Assembly (NCBI GenBank): GCA_018268695.1
Contig: JAFDWD010001134.1
Location: forward strand, 1-12,831
DNA length: 12,831 nt
Source: Actinomycetota bacterium
GTDB lineage: Bacteria > Actinomycetota > Thermoleophilia > Solirubrobacterales > 70-9
Reading direction: 5' to 3'
Shown here: positions 1 through 6,375 of the stretch, in pieces
How the letters are laid out: each line of letters opens with the position of its first letter
How positions within the stretch are numbered: position 1 is the stretch's first letter
Notes under the pieces: model-generated
Seen by the model: only the letters and a program-made list of their open reading frames with translations
What the model was told of the DNA's origin: nothing
Database searches by the model: none
Position numbers and translations under genes: made by a program

Positions 1-377
1 CCCTTGGCGGCGGCGCGCACCGCCTCGACCAGCTCGAGGTGGGCGGCGTCCTTGAAGAGGTAGCCGAGCGCGCCGTCGTCGAGGGCGCGGCGGGCGAGGC
101 CGATGTCGCGCTCCATCGTCAGTAGGACGACCTGGGTGCCGGGATGGTCCTGGCGGAGGCCGGCGACGAGGTCGACCCCGAGCCCATCGGGCATGTTGAC
201 GTCGAGGACCAGCACGTCGGGGGAGAAGGCGACGACCGCCTGGCGGGCGCCGGTCACGTCTTCCGCCTCACCGGCGACCCGCAGGTCGGGGTGCGCCTCG
301 AGCAGCGCCCGCAGCGCCCCGCGGACGACGGCGTGGTCGTCGGCCAGCACCACCGCGATCTCCCGCTCGGCGTTCAT
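1..377 (-). CDS. NarL/LuxR-family response regulator, receiver domain (3' end outside window)
   Basis: Reading minus from ATG at 377, the 125 visible residues form a CheY-like receiver: hydrophobic strand VVLADDHAVVR with the acidic pair, phospho-acceptor Asp in VLVLDVNMP, switch Thr in VVLLTME, and conserved Lys in YLFKDA. The frame stays open to the window edge, so the expected C-terminal LuxR helix-turn-helix lies outside. Receivers with this ADDH/LTM pattern belong to the NarL family, which are DNA-binding partners of HisKA_3 kinases. It is paralogous to the regulator at 2254-2895. No Shine-Dalgarno is visible; a TACCCT box lies 7 nt before the ATG, suggesting leaderless initiation. It diverges from the universal stress protein gene, with a candidate operator between them. 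The cognate kinase is not adjacent; the GAF-GAF kinase at 6891-8567 is a candidate partner (inference). Confidence 0.9.
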   Translation of the reverse strand, partial: MNAEREIAVVLADDHAVVRGALRALLEAHPDLRVAGEAEDVTGARQAVVAFSPDVLVLDVNMPDGLGVDLVAGLRQDHPGTQVVLLTMERDIGLARRALDDGALGYLFKDAAHLELVEAVRAAAK

Positions 378-384
378 CGCCGCC

Positions 385-390
385 AGGGTA
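385..390 (-). promoter_or_regulatory. Putative -10 box (TACCCT) of the first response regulator
   Basis: On the minus strand TACCCT fits the actinobacterial -10 pattern TAnnnT. Only 7 nt separate it from the ATG at 377, so transcription would begin at or next to the start codon. No -35 hexamer is obvious. Confidence 0.4.
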
Positions 391-432
391 GCGCCCCGAA
401 CCGGTACCCGGTACTCGTGAGGACGCGCGTAT

Positions 433-457
433 ATGTGGTGAACCACGGATGGAGGGC
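433..457 (+). promoter_or_regulatory. Candidate activator site A upstream of the universal stress protein
   Basis: A 25-bp element begins ATGTGGTGAA and contains the near-perfect dyad GTGGTGAACCAC (435-446), followed by GGATGG and GGGC. It matches 21 of 25 positions with the element at 2188-2212 before the carbamate kinase. In both cases exactly 26 nt separate the element from the start codon. If transcription starts at the ATG, the dyad is centred near -43.5, a usual place for an activator touching RNA polymerase. It also lies between the divergent response regulator and stress protein genes, so it could affect both. Confidence 0.55.
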
Positions 458-471
458 AACACGCGGGTACT

Positions 472-477
472 TACGTT
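472..477 (+). promoter_or_regulatory. Putative -10 box (TACGTT) of the universal stress protein
   Basis: TACGTT fits TAnnnT and ends 6 nt before the ATG at 484. This predicts a leaderless transcript, and no Shine-Dalgarno sequence is present. The corresponding position before the carbamate kinase reads CACGAT. Confidence 0.45.
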
Positions 478-483
478 CCGCCG

Positions 484-1206
484 ATGCACGATGAGTTCGA
501 GCCGGCACTGGATGCCCTGGAGTCCCTGGACGGCGCCACGCCGCGCCAGTTCGCGCGCGTCTTCGTCGCCGGGGCCGATGGCAGCGAGGCCCGGCGCGAC
601 GCGATCGCCCTGGCCTCCACCCTCACCGAGGACGTGGAGGCGGTCACCGCGACCGAGCGCGCCGACCTGCTCGTGCTCGGCTCGGCGCCCGACGGCTTCA
701 CGGGGCGGGTCACCCTCGGTCTCACCGAGCGACCCCTGCTGGAAGGTGCCCCGTGCCCCGCGGCGGTGGCTCCGCGTGGGTTCGCCTTTACGGCGGGGCG
801 CGAGCTGCGACGGATCGCCGTCGGGCTCGACGGCGGCCGCGGGTCCCTCTTGGCACTCGACGTCGCCCACCGACTCGCCCGCACCCACGACGCGAGCCTC
901 TGCCTGATCGGCGTCGCCGAGCTCGAGCTCGAGGACGATCTTCCCCACGCCGACCCGCGTGAGCTGACGCGCCTCTCCCGCCACCTGTCCCAGGCGAGCG
1001 AGGCACTCGCGGACGTCGGATCTGAAACCGAGCTGCGCGAAGGGATCCCCGATCGCGTCCTCATCGACCTCGCCGCCAAGGCGGACCTGCTCGTGCTCGG
1101 CTCGCGCGCCACCTATGGAGGCGCCGGGCAGGTCGCGATCGGCGAGGTTTCCGCCCACGTCCTGCGTGGCGCCCGCTGCCCCACCCTGATCATCCCGGCG
1201 CCCTGA
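484..1206 (+). CDS. Tandem universal stress protein (UspA family) with shortened first domain
   Basis: The 240-residue protein has two UspA-like units. The second (about 109-238) is full length: strand RRIAVGLDGG, helix with ALDVAHRLA, then LLVLGSRATYGG and a Gly-rich loop leading to GEVSAHVL and CPTLIIP, the layout of the ATP-binding Usp core. The first (about 24-98) has the opening strand VFVAGADGS and the closing DLLVLGS...CPAAVAP strands. It lacks roughly 60 residues between them, so it looks degenerate. Proteins of this family are cytoplasmic and bind nucleotides under starvation, hypoxia or redox stress; tandem-domain members are abundant in the mycobacterial DosR regulon (established knowledge). 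The gene diverges from a response regulator and converges with carbamate kinase. Start chosen at ATG 484 because a -10 box and the shared upstream element fit it. Confidence 0.9.
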   Translation: MHDEFEPALDALESLDGATPRQFARVFVAGADGSEARRDAIALASTLTEDVEAVTATERADLLVLGSAPDGFTGRVTLGLTERPLLEGAPCPAAVAPRGFAFTAGRELRRIAVGLDGGRGSLLALDVAHRLARTHDASLCLIGVAELELEDDLPHADPRELTRLSRHLSQASEALADVGSETELREGIPDRVLIDLAAKADLLVLGSRATYGGAGQVAIGEVSAHVLRGARCPTLIIPAP

Positions 1207-1243
1207 TCTGCCGGCGACGCTGATCGCGCCTACTTGATCAGGG
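1201..1243. terminator. Weak inverted repeat between convergent stop codons
   Basis: CCCTGATC (1201-1208) and GATCAGGG (1236-1243) are perfect 8-bp complements separated by 27 nt. They overlap the stop codons of both convergent genes, the stress protein and carbamate kinase. Such a dyad could act as a bidirectional terminator, but there is no T-run and the loop is long. Confidence 0.25.
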
Positions 1244-2161
1244 CCCGACCGGCGCGCGCGCCGGGACCACCCGGGTCCCCTTCTCCCCGCGGACGATGCG
1301 GACGGCATCGCCGAGGGCGCCGATCGCGGCGGGCTTGCCGGTGGCCTCGGCGAAGCGGCAGGCAGCCTCGACCTTGGGGCCCATCGAGCCGGAGGCGAAG
1401 CTCATCTCCCGCAGCTGGTCCGCCTGGACCTGGCGCAGGGGATGCTCGTCGGCGGCGCCCCAACCGAGGTAGACGGCGTCGACATCGGTCAGCATCAGCA
1501 GCATGTCGGCCTCGAGGCGGCGGGCGAGCAAGGCGGCGGTGAGGTCCTTGTCGACGACGCCCTCGACCCCCTGCAGCAGTCCGGCGGCATCGACCGCAAC
1601 CGGGATGCCGCCGCCGCCGGCGCAGATCACCAGCGCGCCGGACTCGACCAGCAGCCGCAGCGCGCGCAGCTCGGAGATCGCCCGCGGCTCGGGCGAGGGG
1701 ACGAGGCGCCGGTAGCGGTCGCCGTCGCGGCCGATGGTCCAGCCGCGCTCGACCCGCAGTCGCGCCGCCTCGGTGCTCGAGTAGGTCGGGCCGATCGGCT
1801 TCGTCGGCTCGATGAAGGCGGGGTCGTCGCGGTCGACGACCGTCTCGGTGAGCACGGTGACGATCTCCCGCTCGGGCAGGCGGTTGCGCAACGCCACCTC
1901 CAGCAGGTGGCCGACCATGCCCTCGCTCTCGGCACCGAGCACGTCCAGCGGGTAAGGACTGACGTCGCGATAGCTCTCGCTCTGCAGGGCCAACAGCCCG
2001 ACCTGCGGGCCGTTGCCGTGGGTGATCACGACCTCGTGCGCGGCGGCCAGCTCGGCCAGGCCGGCGACGGCGTCCTCGACGTGACCGCGCTGCGTGGCGA
2101 AGTCCGCGGGCTCGCCGCGGTGAAGGAGCGCGTTGCCCCCGAGGGCGACGATGATTCTCAT
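1238..2161 (-). CDS. arcC: Carbamate kinase
   Basis: This 307-residue protein has the usual length and all landmark motifs of carbamate kinase: VALGGNAL at residues 5-12, THGNGPQVG at 47-55, YPLDVLGAESEGMVG at 70-84, ICAGGGGIPV at 179-188, VVDKDLTAALLA at 202-213, LTDVDAVY at 224-231 and ASGSMGPKVEAA at 256-267. It interconverts ADP plus carbamoyl phosphate with ATP, ammonia and CO2 in the cytoplasm, usually as the last ATP-yielding step of arginine or carbamoyl-compound fermentation under low oxygen. No arginine deiminase or ornithine transcarbamylase lies in the window, so the carbamoyl-phosphate source is unknown. The start is the ATG opening MRIIVALGG. The gene diverges from the second response regulator, and its upstream element matches that of the stress protein at identical spacing, implying co-regulation. 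Confidence 0.96.
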   Translation of the reverse strand: MRIIVALGGNALLHRGEPADFATQRGHVEDAVAGLAELAAAHEVVITHGNGPQVGLLALQSESYRDVSPYPLDVLGAESEGMVGHLLEVALRNRLPEREIVTVLTETVVDRDDPAFIEPTKPIGPTYSSTEAARLRVERGWTIGRDGDRYRRLVPSPEPRAISELRALRLLVESGALVICAGGGGIPVAVDAAGLLQGVEGVVDKDLTAALLARRLEADMLLMLTDVDAVYLGWGAADEHPLRQVQADQLREMSFASGSMGPKVEAACRFAEATGKPAAIGALGDAVRIVRGEKGTRVVPARAPVGP

Positions 2162-2167
2162 GTCCGG

Positions 2168-2173
2168 ATCGTG
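2168..2173 (-). promoter_or_regulatory. Putative -10 box (CACGAT) of carbamate kinase
   Basis: On the minus strand CACGAT ends 6 nt before the ATG at 2161. It keeps the conserved A and T of a TAnnnT box but not the first T. It sits at the same distance from the start as TACGTT does in the stress protein promoter. No Shine-Dalgarno is seen. Confidence 0.35.
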
Positions 2174-2187
2174 GCGTGGCGACTCCG

Positions 2188-2212
2188 GCCCGCCATCGGC
2201 GTTTCACCACAT
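2188..2212 (-). promoter_or_regulatory. Candidate activator site B upstream of carbamate kinase
   Basis: Read on the minus strand this element begins ATGTGGTGAA and continues through CGATGG to GGGC. It agrees with site A (433-457) at 21 of 25 positions, and again exactly 26 nt separate it from the ATG. It also lies 41 nt before the GTG of the divergent response regulator. The right half of the dyad is less symmetric than in site A. Confidence 0.55.
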
Positions 2213-2253
2213 CGGCCCCTGCGGCGAGACGCCCGCGCCGGCAGACTGTGCGC

Positions 2254-2895
2254 GTGAGCGACGCCGCCCAGACCACCGTCGTCCTGGCCGACGACCACAA
2301 CGTGATCCGCGCCGGGCTGCGCGCGATGCTCGAAGCAGAGGTCGACCTGCGGGTGATCGGCGAGGCGAGCGACGCGCCCGGGGCCGCCAAGCTGGCCGAG
2401 GACCGGCGCCCCGACGTCCTCGTCCTCGACCTGCAGATGCCCGGCGCCGAACCGCGCGCCGACATCCCCCGCCTGCGCGAGACCGTCCCCGACACCGCGA
2501 TCGTCGTCCTCACCATGCAGAGCGACCCGCGGATGGCTCGCGACCTGATGCGCGCCGGCGCCTCGGCCTTCGTCCTCAAGCAGGCGGCCGAGCGCAACCT
2601 CGGCGAGGCGATCCGCACCGCCGCCGCGGGCGGCTCCTACGTCGACCCGCGCCTGGGCGGCGAGATGGCGAAGCTCGAGGCCGACCCCCTCGAGGACCTC
2701 AGCGAGCGCGAGCTGGAGCTCCTCCGCCTCGTCGCCCTCGGCCACACCAACCGCGAGATCGGCGAGCAACTCTTCCTCAGCGTCCGCGCGATCGAGGTCA
2801 ACCGCGCCAAGCTCCTCGAGAAGATCGGCGTCGAGACCCGCCCCGAACTGGTCCGCTTCGCGATCGCCAACCGGGTGATCGAGCCAGGGGGGTAG
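2254..2895 (+). CDS. NarL/LuxR-family response regulator
   Basis: From GTG 2254 the protein has 213 residues, typical for the NarL family. Residues 8-120 form the receiver: VVLADDH with acidic D13/D14, phospho-acceptor D59 in VLVLDLQMPG, switch T87 in IVVLTMQ and K109 in FVLKQ. The C-terminal part (about 146-205) is a LuxR helix-turn-helix: LSERELELLRLVALGHTNREI, then SVRAIEVNRAKLLEKIGV. A phosphorylated dimer would bind operator DNA and act as a transcription factor. The frame stays open upstream to an ATG at 2176, but those codons are Arg/Pro-rich and overlap the shared promoter element, so GTG 2254 is preferred; GTG 2248 is possible. It diverges from carbamate kinase and is paralogous to the regulator at 1-377. 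It could bind sites A and B itself (inference). Confidence 0.93.
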   Translation: MSDAAQTTVVLADDHNVIRAGLRAMLEAEVDLRVIGEASDAPGAAKLAEDRRPDVLVLDLQMPGAEPRADIPRLRETVPDTAIVVLTMQSDPRMARDLMRAGASAFVLKQAAERNLGEAIRTAAAGGSYVDPRLGGEMAKLEADPLEDLSERELELLRLVALGHTNREIGEQLFLSVRAIEVNRAKLLEKIGVETRPELVRFAIANRVIEPGG

Positions 2896-2916
2896 TGACA
2901 TCAAGCGGCCTTCCAA

Positions 2917-2954
2917 CTGAGATCCAACTCGGCTCGCGCGCCTGGAAATCTCAG
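2917..2954. terminator. Putative bidirectional terminator hairpin
   Basis: CTGAGAT (2917-2923) pairs with ATCTCAG (2948-2954), and the stem can extend by CCA/TGG across a 2-nt bulge. It lies in the 106-nt gap between the convergent response regulator and calcium-binding protein genes. A second perfect palindrome, GCACGAGCTCGTGC, sits at 2974-2987. Neither is followed by a T-run. Confidence 0.35.
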
Positions 2955-3001
2955 CCGGCAGAGCACCTGGATCGCACGAGCTCGTGCTCGGAATGACGCC
3001 T

Positions 3002-4882
3002 CTACCGTGAAACGCAGCCTCGGGCGGGAGGGTCGAAGGAATCGGCGAAGGCGACGTCGCCGAGGGTCCCGGAGCCGCAGTCGATCGCCTTGTCTGGACC
3101 GCCGTCGCGGGCGTAGAGGCGGTCGGCGCCGGCGTCACCGAAGATCGAGTCGATGCCGAGGCCGCCGACCAGGAAGTCGGCGCCGCCCCCACCGTGGATC
3201 GTGTCCTCGCCGCCGCGGCCGAGGATGATGTTGGGGCCGGAGTCCCCGCGCAGCACGTCATCGAAGGCGCTGCCCTCGATGCTCTCGACCGACCCGGAGA
3301 CCCGGGTCCCGGTCGGGCCGTCGGGGCCGGACGGGCAACCGGCGATCAGGTTCGGCCCTGGGGCAAAGCCGGCGGTGCCGCCGAGCGTCACCTCGACTCC
3401 CTCGTTCATCCGCGCGAAGGAGATGCTGTCGATTCCCGGTCCGCCGTCGACGATCTCCCCGCAGGGTTGGGAGATCAGCAGGTCCGAGCCGCCTTCGCCG
3501 TCCAGCACGCTCGCGCCGGTGAGCGCATCGTCGCCGGTTCCCCCCCGCACCACGTCGCCGGGGGATCCTTCGGCGAGAAAGAGAGCGTTCGCATCGAGGC
3601 TGTCGTCTCCGGCCCCGCCGACCAGTTCGTCGACGCCGAGTCCGCCCACGATCGTCGCCGAGGCCGTGGCGGGCACCGAAGGTTCGACGACGATCGTGTC
3701 GGTGCCGCCGCTGCCGTCGAGAAAGAGCCCGGTGGGCACCGTCGCGGTCGGGCAGCGTGCGGTTTCCGGGCTGGTGAGCGCGCACCCTTCGCCGGTCACG
3801 ATCGGCACGCCCTGCTCGGCGACGATCCAGGCACCTTCGGCGAAGGAGACATGCATCTGGATCCCAGCCTCGTCCTCCAGTCGGATGCCCCATTCGACGA
3901 CGGCGGTCAGGACGCCCGAGCCGCCCGCCACGTCGACCTCGAGCGTCGGGGAGAACGCCAGCGGTTCTGCGTAGGTCAGCGTGATCGCTTCGAGAAGCGC
4001 ATCGTGGGCGAGACCCCCGCTCATCTCACATGAGCTCGCGAGAGCGGCTTCGAGGCAGCGGTCGAGGCCGCTCCCGCCAAAGTCCTGGTCGCCGCCTCCG
4101 CCGCCGATCAGTTCGTCGATCCCACCGCCGCCGAAGAGCGCGTTCGGTCCGGCGTCGCCGACGAGCGTGTCGGCGAAGGGGCTTCCGACCAGATCCTCGA
4201 TGCCGCTCAGCGTGTCGTCGCCGTCGCCGTCGGCGGTCCCCGCCGCGAGATCGACCCGGACCCCGTTGCTGGTGCCGGACGAAGTTCCACCGGACCCTGA
4301 CATCGCGAATGAGGCAGTGTCTCCTACCCCCGGGCCGCCGTCGATCGAGTCCGTCCCATGGTCGCCCTCGAGCACGTCGCCGTCCCCGGCGCCGCCGGCC
4401 AGATGATCGTTGCCGACCCCGCCGATCACCTGATCGCCGCCCCCCGGGCCGCCATCCAGGGTGTCGTCGCCGAGTCCGGAATCCAGGTAGTCGGTCCCCG
4501 CTTCGCCGTACAGGCGGTCGTTGCCGCGACTGCCGAATACGGTGTCGTCACCCGGCCCCGCGAGAACGAGGTCAGAACCGTTGCCCCCGTCCACCTCGTC
4601 GTCACCGGGTCCCGCTTCGATCCGGTCCCTCCCGTCACCGCCTTCGATCTTGTCGTCCCCGCCACCCGGGCAGATCCGATCGTTGCCGCCACCGCCGACG
4701 ATCGTGTCGACCCCGCTGCTCCCGACGATGACGTCGGCGTGAGCGGTGCCGTGGATCGCGCCGTGACCGACGATCGTGGCGGGCCGGCCGATGCAGGTCG
4801 GAGCGGCGCCCGCGCTCGCGATCGGCACCCACAGGGCGAGGGCAAGAAGAAGGAGGACGGCTCCCCGTACAAAGACGGGCAT
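3002..4882 (-). CDS. Secreted hemolysin-type calcium-binding (RTX-like) repeat protein
   Basis: From ATG 4882 the protein has 626 residues. It opens with a signal peptide: Arg, then a run of Leu/Ala through about residue 18, with cleavage near ASAGA/AP. Residues about 50-190 carry many GGxGxDxhx nonapeptides (GGGGNDRI, GPGDDEVDGG, GLGDDTLDGG), which form a calcium-binding parallel beta-roll outside the cell. More repeats follow near 230-290, 420-440 and 545-600. A stretch at about 305-415 lacks repeats and looks like an independent beta-rich domain. The C-terminus reads DKAIDCGSGTLGDVAFADSFDP, a tail I associate with actinobacterial repeat proteins. No toxin, protease or lipase domain is visible, so its role is open: adhesin or matrix protein are guesses. 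A GTG at 4999 would add 39 residues, but those codons lack the GC3 bias of the gene and are probably leader. Confidence 0.85.
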   Translation of the reverse strand: MPVFVRGAVLLLLALALWVPIASAGAAPTCIGRPATIVGHGAIHGTAHADVIVGSSGVDTIVGGGGNDRICPGGGDDKIEGGDGRDRIEAGPGDDEVDGGNGSDLVLAGPGDDTVFGSRGNDRLYGEAGTDYLDSGLGDDTLDGGPGGGDQVIGGVGNDHLAGGAGDGDVLEGDHGTDSIDGGPGVGDTASFAMSGSGGTSSGTSNGVRVDLAAGTADGDGDDTLSGIEDLVGSPFADTLVGDAGPNALFGGGGIDELIGGGGGDQDFGGSGLDRCLEAALASSCEMSGGLAHDALLEAITLTYAEPLAFSPTLEVDVAGGSGVLTAVVEWGIRLEDEAGIQMHVSFAEGAWIVAEQGVPIVTGEGCALTSPETARCPTATVPTGLFLDGSGGTDTIVVEPSVPATASATIVGGLGVDELVGGAGDDSLDANALFLAEGSPGDVVRGGTGDDALTGASVLDGEGGSDLLISQPCGEIVDGGPGIDSISFARMNEGVEVTLGGTAGFAPGPNLIAGCPSGPDGPTGTRVSGSVESIEGSAFDDVLRGDSGPNIILGRGGEDTIHGGGGADFLVGGLGIDSIFGDAGADRLYARDGGPDKAIDCGSGTLGDVAFADSFDPPARGCVSR

Positions 4883-5007
4883 CCGTCGATGTCGCGTGCT
4901 GCGCCTTCCTCCGTGGCATCTCTCCGAGATAGTCACGCGTGGGTCTTGGGACGAGCTCTGCCCGGAGATCGGCATGGTTGATGTAGCTATCACACTCACC
5001 AGAGTTC

Positions 5008-5013
5008 AATGTA
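5008..5013 (-). promoter_or_regulatory. Putative -10 box (TACATT) for the calcium-binding protein gene
   Basis: TACATT on the minus strand fits TAnnnT in a locally AT-rich patch. Transcription would start near 5000. This gives either a leaderless GTG start at 4999 or a leader of about 118 nt before ATG 4882, and codon bias favours the latter. Confidence 0.35.
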
Positions 5014-5262
5014 TTCAGTCAGCCGAGGTCCTGGACTGGGCCCATCCCCGGGATCAACCCCTGGGGAAGGCCATCCCCACCACATCGGCCCCGTGCTCCC
5101 CCTGATCTCCTTGCTGCGGGACGGCGGTATCGGCGGCCGGGGCCGTGATCGTTTTCCGCAAACGCTCCACGGATCAGCGCAGCGAGGGAGTGGTCCGGGG
5201 GGCTCCGGCGCCGCCGCAATGGCCGATGAGGGCCCCTATGTAGAGCACTGCGCCAGGTCGAT

Positions 5263-5298
5263 CTAATCAACCTCGGGTATTCGAATCCCGTTGATAAG
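5263..5298. repeat. Imperfect 36-bp dyad just upstream of the Ig-like protein start
   Basis: CTAATCAAC (5263-5271) pairs with GTTGATAAG (5290-5298) at 8 of 9 positions. Inside are GGG/CCC and the palindrome ATTCGAAT (5279-5286). The dyad overlaps the putative -10 box at 5295-5300, so it could be an operator or an RNA stem if transcription starts further upstream. Confidence 0.45.
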
Positions 5299-5300
5299 TT
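5295..5300 (+). promoter_or_regulatory. Putative -10 box (TAAGTT) for the Ig-like protein gene
   Basis: TAAGTT fits TAnnnT and ends 7 nt before TTG 5308, the same geometry as at several other genes here. This supports 5308 over TTG 5299 as the start. Confidence 0.35.
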
Positions 5301-5307
5301 GACCGTC

Positions 5308-6204
5308 TTGAAACGACTGTTCGCACTTCCGGCGGCGATCGCGATCATCCTCGCCTTCCTCGGACTCGCCGTGTTCACGGCGCCGGTCCGCGCCGGGCTG
5401 TCCCCTCACCGATACGTCCCCGGGCGCGGGGCCAAGTGCAAGAAGGGCTACCGCCGACAGAGGCACGGCAAGAAGGTCTTCTGCGTCGATCAAGGCGCGA
5501 AGAAGAAAGCTCCCAGCGTGACGGCGCCCACGATCCCGCCCGCTCCGGCGCCGTCCACCACGCCGACCGGACCCCTGACCTCGAGGATCACGCTCCACGC
5601 CCGCCTCGACCCGACCTACGCGCAGAACCCGCTGTCCCCCTACGAAGTGACCTACGGCTTCTCGGCCGCGGCGACCCAGCAGAGCTTCGCCGGCGCGGTG
5701 CCGATCGGCGGTGAAACGGCGGCGCCCCTTCCGTCGGGCTCGCTCACCCTCTCCAGCGACGGGAGACAGAAGTGCTCGGTCGCCGTCGGGGCCGCCACCT
5801 CCAGCTCGCGGTGCACGGTTTTCTATGACTTCGAACTCGGTCACCACACGATCACGGTGACCTACACGGGTGGCGGAGAAGCGGCGACGGAAACGGTCGA
5901 AGAGGAACTGCGGCCTGTCCCGACCAAGCCGATTCTGGCCGCGAGCTACCGGCCCTACTGGCAGCCGCTGGCGATCGAACCCGGGGTCTGGCGGATCGGC
6001 ACCCTCTACATCGAACTCGGCTCGGTGCCGGGTCCAGGGCCAGACGTGGAACTCAGTTGCGAACAATACGGCGGCGGCTTTGAAGTCGGCCGGGACGACT
6101 GCATCCAACTCGAAACCGCGGCCGCCACCAATCCCCTGGCCGTCTACGCGACCTCTACCGGCAGCTGCTCCGAACCGACGATCGACGCCCTCTCGCTCAG
6201 CTAG
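5308..6204 (+). CDS. Secreted protein with Ig-like (Big_3_5-type) domain, possibly truncated by TAG
   Basis: From TTG 5308 the product has 298 residues. Residues 1-29 are a clear signal peptide (MKRLF, hydrophobic core, Ala-rich end). A basic patch with a Cys pair follows (CKKGYRRQRHGKKVFCV, 44-60), then a Pro/Thr linker (70-92). Residues about 95-200 resemble a bacterial Ig-like repeat: GSLTLSSDGRQKC, a second Cys, then LGHHTITVTYTGGGE. The C-terminal part (about 208-298) has paired Cys residues but no family I recognise. It likely acts outside the cell; no enzyme motif is seen. The frame stops at TAG 6202-6204 yet continues openly with coding-like composition to 6375, so the gene may carry a nonsense mutation. 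TTG 5299 would add three residues. No Shine-Dalgarno sequence is present. Confidence 0.75.
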   Translation: MKRLFALPAAIAIILAFLGLAVFTAPVRAGLSPHRYVPGRGAKCKKGYRRQRHGKKVFCVDQGAKKKAPSVTAPTIPPAPAPSTTPTGPLTSRITLHARLDPTYAQNPLSPYEVTYGFSAAATQQSFAGAVPIGGETAAPLPSGSLTLSSDGRQKCSVAVGAATSSSRCTVFYDFELGHHTITVTYTGGGEAATETVEEELRPVPTKPILAASYRPYWQPLAIEPGVWRIGTLYIELGSVPGPGPDVELSCEQYGGGFEVGRDDCIQLETAAATNPLAVYATSTGSCSEPTIDALSLS

Positions 6205-6375
6205 CCCGAATGGTCGGAACCGCTGTTCCGAGGACCGCCGATGAGGCCCGCGGACATCGAAGCGGGCGCCTTTCACATCGGGGCGTTCATCTGGGCCTAT
6301 GGCGGCTACGCCGGATCGAAAGCCACCGCGCCCGTGCAGTTCAAGCCGGAAGTCACCCTTCCGCCCGACTGCTAG
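6205..6375 (+). other. In-frame open continuation downstream of the TAG of the Ig-like protein gene
   Basis: In the same frame as the upstream gene, 56 codons remain open until TAG 6373-6375. About 80% end in G or C, and the composition is ordinary (segments such as AFHIGAFIWAYGGY and VQFKPEVTLPPDC) rather than the Arg/Pro-rich type of shadow frames. Either the ancestral protein ran to 6375 and TAG 6202 is a point nonsense change, or the stretch is a separate 44-codon gene from ATG 6241, which has GAGGA 6 nt upstream. I do not recognise the sequence. Confidence 0.5.
6214..6231 (+). terminator. Hairpin 9 nt after the TAG of the Ig-like protein gene
   Basis: TCGGAAC and GTTCCGA form a perfect 7-bp stem with the loop CGCT. 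There is no T-run. It may be a terminator of the upstream gene, or a stop-proximal structure inside a longer coding region. Confidence 0.4.

Larger units (their letters stand above)
4883..5307. other. 425-nt divergent intergenic region without a convincing gene
   Basis: This lies between the divergent calcium-binding protein and Ig-like protein genes. No frame shows protein-like composition. It holds a 15-bp exact copy (5078-5092) of sequence overlapping site B, the repeated octamer CCATCCCC (5042-5049 and 5071-5078), two candidate -10 boxes and a dyad (5263-5298), described separately. Confidence 0.6.

Noticed and set aside
268..1308. Long minus-strand open frame across the stress protein gene
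   Set aside because: Its product is Arg/Gly-rich, has no recognisable motif, and is the antisense of a clear UspA gene. High G+C keeps antisense frames open.
2158..3261. Minus-strand frame spanning response regulator and calcium-binding gene end
   Set aside because: It crosses two recognised genes and an intergenic gap, and its Asp/Glu/Ala-rich product matches nothing.
5274..5290. tRNA T-arm-like sequence with TTCGAAT
   Set aside because: The stem and loop lengths are wrong (two extra bases), and no acceptor, D or anticodon arm is nearby. It is better explained as part of the dyad.
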